Assembly: GCA_030683915.1 (NCBI GenBank)
Contig: JAUXPG010000156.1
Coordinates: 1 to 40,318 of the forward strand
DNA from: Gemmobacter sp.
GTDB lineage: Bacteria; Pseudomonadota; Alphaproteobacteria; Rhodobacterales; Rhodobacteraceae
Reading direction: 5' to 3'
DNA length: 40,318 bases
This document shows positions 36,800-40,318 of this stretch, in pieces. Numbering within the stretch: position 1 is the first letter of the stretch; the number at the start of each line of letters is the position of its first letter. The translations under genes and the position numbers were made by a program. Below the pieces are notes generated by a model, which did no database searches, was not told the origin of the DNA, and worked only from the letters and a program-made list of their open reading frames with translations.

Positions 36800-37624
36800 A
36801 TGCGCCGCCTGACCGGATGGATGCTCAGCCTGCCTGCGCTGGCGCTTGTGGTGGCTTGCCTGATCCTGCCCGTGGGGGCGACCATCCTTGCCACCTTTGC
36901 CGAACCCGGCGGACCCTTCGCGCCCTATGTGGCGTTCTTCAACAGCGGGTTCCGCCGCACCGTCCTGTGGCGCACGCTGGAGATTGCCACCATCACCACG
37001 CTGGTGTCGCTTGTGGTCGGGTTCCTGACCGCCTTTGTGGTGTCGCGCGCGCCGCCGCGCTGGAGGTCGATCCTGATCATCGCTGCGGTGTTTCCGCTGT
37101 TGACCGGGGTGGTGGTGCGGTCGTTCGCATGGCTGATCGTGCTGGGCAAGAACGGCATCCTCAACAGCTTTCTGCTGTGGGTCGGCGTGGTCGATGCCCC
37201 GCTGAGCATGCTTTACACCCAAGGCTCGGTCATCGTGGCGATGGTCTATCTGTTCGTGCCCCTGATGATCCTGACCCTGGTAGGCGTGCTCGAAGGCATT
37301 CCCGACGATCTTTTGCAGGCTGCCGCCAGCCTTGGCGCCACGCCCGCCGCGACGTTCCGGCAGGTGGTGTTCCCGCTGGCGGTGCCGGGGCTGATTGTCG
37401 GCGCGGTGCTGGTGTTCACCGGGTCGTTCACCGCCTATGCCACGCCGCAACTGCTGGGCGGCGAACGTCAGATGGTCATGGGCACCTTGCTGCACCAGCG
37501 CGCGATGGTCGCGTTCGACTGGGCGGGCGCGTCGACCGTGGCCGCCATCATGGTGGTCGTCACCATCCTTGTCGTGCTGGGCATGACGCGCGTTGCCAAA
37601 CGCCTGAACCCGATGGCGACCTGA
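36800..37624 (+). CDS. ABC transporter permease (PotB type)
   Basis: The 274-residue inner-membrane subunit has about six hydrophobic segments starting LTGWMLSLPALALVVACLILP. The coupling EAA loop is DDLLQAAASLGATPAATFRQVVFPLAVPGL. Sequence and order place it with the PotB subgroup of spermidine/putrescine-type importers. It partners with the next permease. AGG lies upstream of the ATG. The 2-bp gap to the second permease indicates coupled translation. Confidence 0.93.
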   Translation: MRRLTGWMLSLPALALVVACLILPVGATILATFAEPGGPFAPYVAFFNSGFRRTVLWRTLEIATITTLVSLVVGFLTAFVVSRAPPRWRSILIIAAVFPLLTGVVVRSFAWLIVLGKNGILNSFLLWVGVVDAPLSMLYTQGSVIVAMVYLFVPLMILTLVGVLEGIPDDLLQAAASLGATPAATFRQVVFPLAVPGLIVGAVLVFTGSFTAYATPQLLGGERQMVMGTLLHQRAMVAFDWAGASTVAAIMVVVTILVVLGMTRVAKRLNPMAT

Positions 37625-37626
37625 GA

Positions 37627-38415
37627 ATGCGAAGCTCCGTTCCCCTGCCGCTGATCGCCTTTGCCGTGCTGGTCTACCTGTTCCTGATGGGGCCGCTGGT
37701 GATCGTGTTCGGCGCGGCGCTGTCGGATACCAGTTACCTGACCTTTCCGCCCAAGGGCCTGACGCTGCACTGGTTCTGGCAGATCTGGGAAATCGGCGCG
37801 TTCCGGCGCACCATTGTCACCAGCCTGCAAATCGCATTTCTGGCCACCGCGCTGGCGCTGTTGATCGGCATTCCGGCGGCCTATGCGCTGAACCGTTACC
37901 GCATCCAGTTGCCGGGCTGGCTGTCCACGCTGTTCGTGCTGCCGGTGCTGGTGCCCGAGATCGTGCTGGGGTTCTCGTTGCTGCGGTCGGTCGCGGTGGG
38001 GTCGGACCTGCCGATCTTTGCCACGCTGCTCATGGGGCACACCCTGATCGTGCTGCCCTATTGCGTGCGCGTGGTGTCGGCCTCGCTGGCGTCGTTCGAC
38101 TTTGCCATCGAGGAAGCGGCGGTGTCGCTCGGGTCGCCACCGCTGAAAACCTTCTTCACCATCGTGCTGCCCAATATCCGCGCCGGGGTGATCGCGGCGT
38201 TCATCCTGGCCTTCATCACCTCGGTCAATGACGTGTCGGTGTCGCTGTTCCTGACCGGACCCGGCGTGTCCACCCTGCCCATCCAGATCTTGGCACATGT
38301 CGAGCAGTTCTTCGACCCCGTGGTCGCGTCGGTTTCGGTGCTGCTGATGCTGCTGACGGTGGCGGTGATGGCGGTGGTGGAGCGTACGCTTGGCCTGACC
38401 TTCCTTGCGAAATGA
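37627..38415 (+). CDS. ABC transporter permease (PotC type)
   Basis: This 262-residue permease is buried in a longer spurious ORF. I start it at MRSSVPLPLIAFAVLVYLFL (37627). Segments include MGPLVIVFGAALSDTSYLTFPPKGLTLHWF, very like PotC/PotI proteins, and the EAA loop FDFAIEEAAVSLGSPPLKTFFTIVLPNI. It pairs with the PotB-like subunit to form the membrane pore. It ends 4 bp before the ATPase ATG. Confidence 0.93.
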   Translation: MRSSVPLPLIAFAVLVYLFLMGPLVIVFGAALSDTSYLTFPPKGLTLHWFWQIWEIGAFRRTIVTSLQIAFLATALALLIGIPAAYALNRYRIQLPGWLSTLFVLPVLVPEIVLGFSLLRSVAVGSDLPIFATLLMGHTLIVLPYCVRVVSASLASFDFAIEEAAVSLGSPPLKTFFTIVLPNIRAGVIAAFILAFITSVNDVSVSLFLTGPGVSTLPIQILAHVEQFFDPVVASVSVLLMLLTVAVMAVVERTLGLTFLAK

Positions 38416-38419
38416 CCCC

Positions 38420-39466
38420 ATGACCCAAGCCCTGATCCTAGAACACCTGACCGCGCATTATGGCACCACCAAGGTGCTGGACGACCTGTCGCTGACCGTG
38501 CCCGCCGGCGAGTTGGTGTCGCTTCTGGGGGCCTCGGGCTGCGGCAAGACCACGACCCTGCGGCTGGTCGCCGGGTTTCTGGACCCGACAGCGGGCACCA
38601 TCACCCTCGGCGGCAAGGACCTGACCCGCCTGCCCGCGCACAAGCGCGACATCGGGTTGGTGTTCCAAAGCTATGCGCTGTTTCCCCACCTGACCGTGGC
38701 GGAAAACGTGGCGTTCGGGCTCAAGCAGCGCGGGGTTGCCACGGCCGTCCGCACGAAGCGCACCGCCGCGATGCTGGCGCGCGTGGGGCTCGACCATCTG
38801 GCCGACCGCCTGCCGGGGGCGCTGTCGGGCGGGCAGCGGCAGCGTGTGGCGCTGGCCCGCGCGCTGGTGATCGAACCGCCGCTTCTGATGTTCGACGAAC
38901 CGCTGTCGAACCTTGACGCCCGGCTGCGGCTGGAAATGCGCGCCGAGATCCGCACCTTGCAACGCGCCAATGGCACCACGAGCGTATTCGTGACCCACGA
39001 TCAGGAAGAGGCGTTTTCCATCTCGGACCGCGTGGCGATCATGCATGCAGGGCGGATCATGCAGTTCGACACCCCCGAAACCCTGTATCAGTGCCCGGCC
39101 AACGCCTTTGTCGCGGGGTTCGTCGGGTTCGAGAACCTGCTGCCATTGGCTGTCACCGCCCGCGACGGCGCGCAGGTGACGGCATCGGCCAACGGCGTCG
39201 CCCTGACGCTGAGCCAGACCGATTTCGGCGCCATCCCCGACCACTTCACCCTGGCCACACGGCCCGAAGGGCTGGTGCTGGCCGATAAGGGCATTCCGGC
39301 GCGACTGGGTCTGCGGACTTATCTCGGCCGCGCCTATCAGTATGTCTGCGACACCCCGCTGGGGCAGATGCTGGCCACCGGGCCGCTGACCGCGCCACGT
39401 GAACCGGGGCAGACGGTGCATCTGGCGCCAGAACCGGCGCAGTGCTGCATCCTGCCGCCGGAATGA
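38420..39466 (+). CDS. ABC transporter ATP-binding protein (PotA type)
   Basis: The 348-residue ATPase starts MTQALILEHLTAHYGTTKVL (38420). Walker A is LGASGCGKTT, the Q-loop VFQSYALFPH, the signature ALSGGQRQRVALARAL, Walker B LLMFDEPLSNLDARL and the H-loop VTHDQEEAF, so it is a complete ATPase. The C-terminal part (about 240-348) is a TOBE-type regulatory domain as in PotA or FbpC. It supplies energy for the two permeases. The stop overlaps the amidohydrolase ATG by 4 bases. Confidence 0.95.
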   Translation: MTQALILEHLTAHYGTTKVLDDLSLTVPAGELVSLLGASGCGKTTTLRLVAGFLDPTAGTITLGGKDLTRLPAHKRDIGLVFQSYALFPHLTVAENVAFGLKQRGVATAVRTKRTAAMLARVGLDHLADRLPGALSGGQRQRVALARALVIEPPLLMFDEPLSNLDARLRLEMRAEIRTLQRANGTTSVFVTHDQEEAFSISDRVAIMHAGRIMQFDTPETLYQCPANAFVAGFVGFENLLPLAVTARDGAQVTASANGVALTLSQTDFGAIPDHFTLATRPEGLVLADKGIPARLGLRTYLGRAYQYVCDTPLGQMLATGPLTAPREPGQTVHLAPEPAQCCILPPE

Positions 39467-40318
39467 GCGTGCTGTTCACCAACGCGCTGATCCTGCCCTG
39501 CACCGCCGACATGCCGGTGATCGAGCGCGGTTGGCTGCGGGTCGAAGGCGACCGGATCGCGGCCCTTGGCGCAGGCGCCCCCCCCGACGCAGCAGGCGCC
39601 ATCGACCTTGGCGGCGACGTGCTGATGCCCGGCATGGTAAACCCGCACAGCCACCTTGCGATGTCGCTGTTCCGCGGGCTGGGCGAAGATGTGGACGACC
39701 GGCTTTACCGCTACATCCTGCCGCTCGAGCGCGAATTCGTCACCCCCGCGATGGTGCGCGCCGGCACCGCGCTGTCGGCATTGGAACTGATCCGCGGTGG
39801 GGTGACCACGGTTGCCGATATGTATTACTTTGAAACCGAGGTCGCGCGGGTGCTTGATACCGCCGGTCTGCGCGCCGTCGTGGGCCAGACGCTGGCCGAT
39901 TTCGCCCCGCCCGACCACCGCGATTTTGACGAAGGATTCGCCCGCGTGGCGGAATTGGTGGACGGCTGGCAGGGCCACCCGCGAATCACGCCGTCAATTG
40001 CCCCACATGCGCCCTATTCCACCGGGCGGGTGGTGATGGAACGCGTGGCCCGCTGGGCCGAGGCGCACCCCGAACTTCCCATCCAGATGCATGTGGCCGA
40101 GACCGGGCCGGAAAACGACTGGGCGGCGGCGCAGGGGCTGACGCCGGTGCAGGCGGTGGCCGAGGCGGGGTTGCTGCGGCGCGGGCTGGTCGCCGCGCAT
40201 TGCCTGCACGTCTCGCCCGGCGATATCGGGCTGATGGCGGGGGCCGGGGTCGGGGTGGCGCACAACGCGCGGGCCAATGGCAAGGGCGGGCGGGGTATCG
40301 CGCCGGTGACTGCCATGC
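39463..40318 (+). CDS. Amidohydrolase, TrzN/AtzA/guanine deaminase superfamily (partial)
   Basis: I read this partial gene from the sequence (MSVLFTNALILPCTADMPVI) for 285 codons to the right edge. Metal-binding motifs are present: NPHSHLAMSLFRGL (HxH), MHVAET (third His) and VAAHCLH; VAHNARANGKGGRGIAPV follows, where relatives have a serine-asparagine pair. The family deaminates or dechlorinates heterocycles (SAH/MTA, guanine, cytosine, s-triazines) in the cytoplasm. The ATGA overlap with the ATPase gene suggests it processes the imported compound. The C-terminus is outside the window, so the catalytic Asp cannot be checked. Confidence 0.88.
   Translation, partial: MSVLFTNALILPCTADMPVIERGWLRVEGDRIAALGAGAPPDAAGAIDLGGDVLMPGMVNPHSHLAMSLFRGLGEDVDDRLYRYILPLEREFVTPAMVRAGTALSALELIRGGVTTVADMYYFETEVARVLDTAGLRAVVGQTLADFAPPDHRDFDEGFARVAELVDGWQGHPRITPSIAPHAPYSTGRVVMERVARWAEAHPELPIQMHVAETGPENDWAAAQGLTPVQAVAEAGLLRRGLVAAHCLHVSPGDIGLMAGAGVGVAHNARANGKGGRGIAPVTAM

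Overview
This window is a high-GC alphaproteobacterial chromosome segment, almost certainly from a phototrophic (bacteriochlorophyll a) member of the Rhodobacterales (Rhodobacteraceae/Paracoccaceae). The case rests on a photosynthesis gene cluster (PGC) in the bchFNBHLM-lhaA and ppaA-ppsR-bchEJ arrangement. It is supported by clear PpsR- and Fnr-type operators, the yidC-MOSC-engB block typical of this order, and dense coding with many 1-4 bp start/stop overlaps. I cannot name the genus.

Region 1 (1-14.2 kb) is the end of the PGC. On the minus strand, bchF-bchN-bchB-bchH-bchL-bchM-lhaA (lhaA cut by the left edge) form one operon. It carries much of Mg-branch tetrapyrrole chemistry: Mg chelatase H, Mg-protoporphyrin methyltransferase, the complete dark protochlorophyllide reductase (L, N, B) and the C3-vinyl hydratase. 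Divergently, on the plus strand, run ppaA (aerR), ppsR (crtJ), then bchE (oxygen-independent cyclase) and bchJ. The bchF/ppaA gap holds two TGT-N12-ACA PpsR palindromes, each overlapping a TTGACA -35 element. The bchE leader carries a near-consensus FNR box followed by a third PpsR palindrome. BchE, DPOR and FnrL/PpsR control fit anaerobic or low-oxygen pigment synthesis.

Region 2 (14.2-25.5 kb) is housekeeping and metabolic. It contains murI; a phosphonate-monoesterase-like sulfatase, an HpaI-type aldolase and a GNAT gene; a minus-strand P1-peptidase/GNAT pair; azlCD; then a minus-strand set of DmdC-like acyl-CoA dehydrogenase, MBL hydrolase, a 44-residue aa3 oxidase subunit IV and a lipoprotein; and finally a Sua5-type threonylcarbamoyl-AMP synthase.

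Region 3 (25.5-35.5 kb) holds yidC-MOSC-engB and ubiG on the minus strand, a proline iminopeptidase, a nitroreductase, tRNA-Pro(UGG), DUF192, a double cold-shock-domain gene and pdxH. Divergent from pdxH are fabI, a LysE-type exporter and gpt.

Region 4 (35.7 kb to the right edge) is a PotD/PotB/PotC/PotA-type ABC transporter operon ending in an amidohydrolase of the TrzN/guanine-deaminase superfamily, cut by the right edge.

No intergenic stretch reaches 300 bp; the longest, 9149-9444 (296 bp), is the bchF/ppaA control region. I saw no transposase, integrase, CRISPR array, toxin-antitoxin pair or defence gene, and no sign of recent transfer. The non-coding signals are the most interesting content: operators, intercistronic hairpins, and a dispersed repeat that sits both between bchN and bchB and after the Sua5 gene. 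I found no convincing undescribed multigene system.
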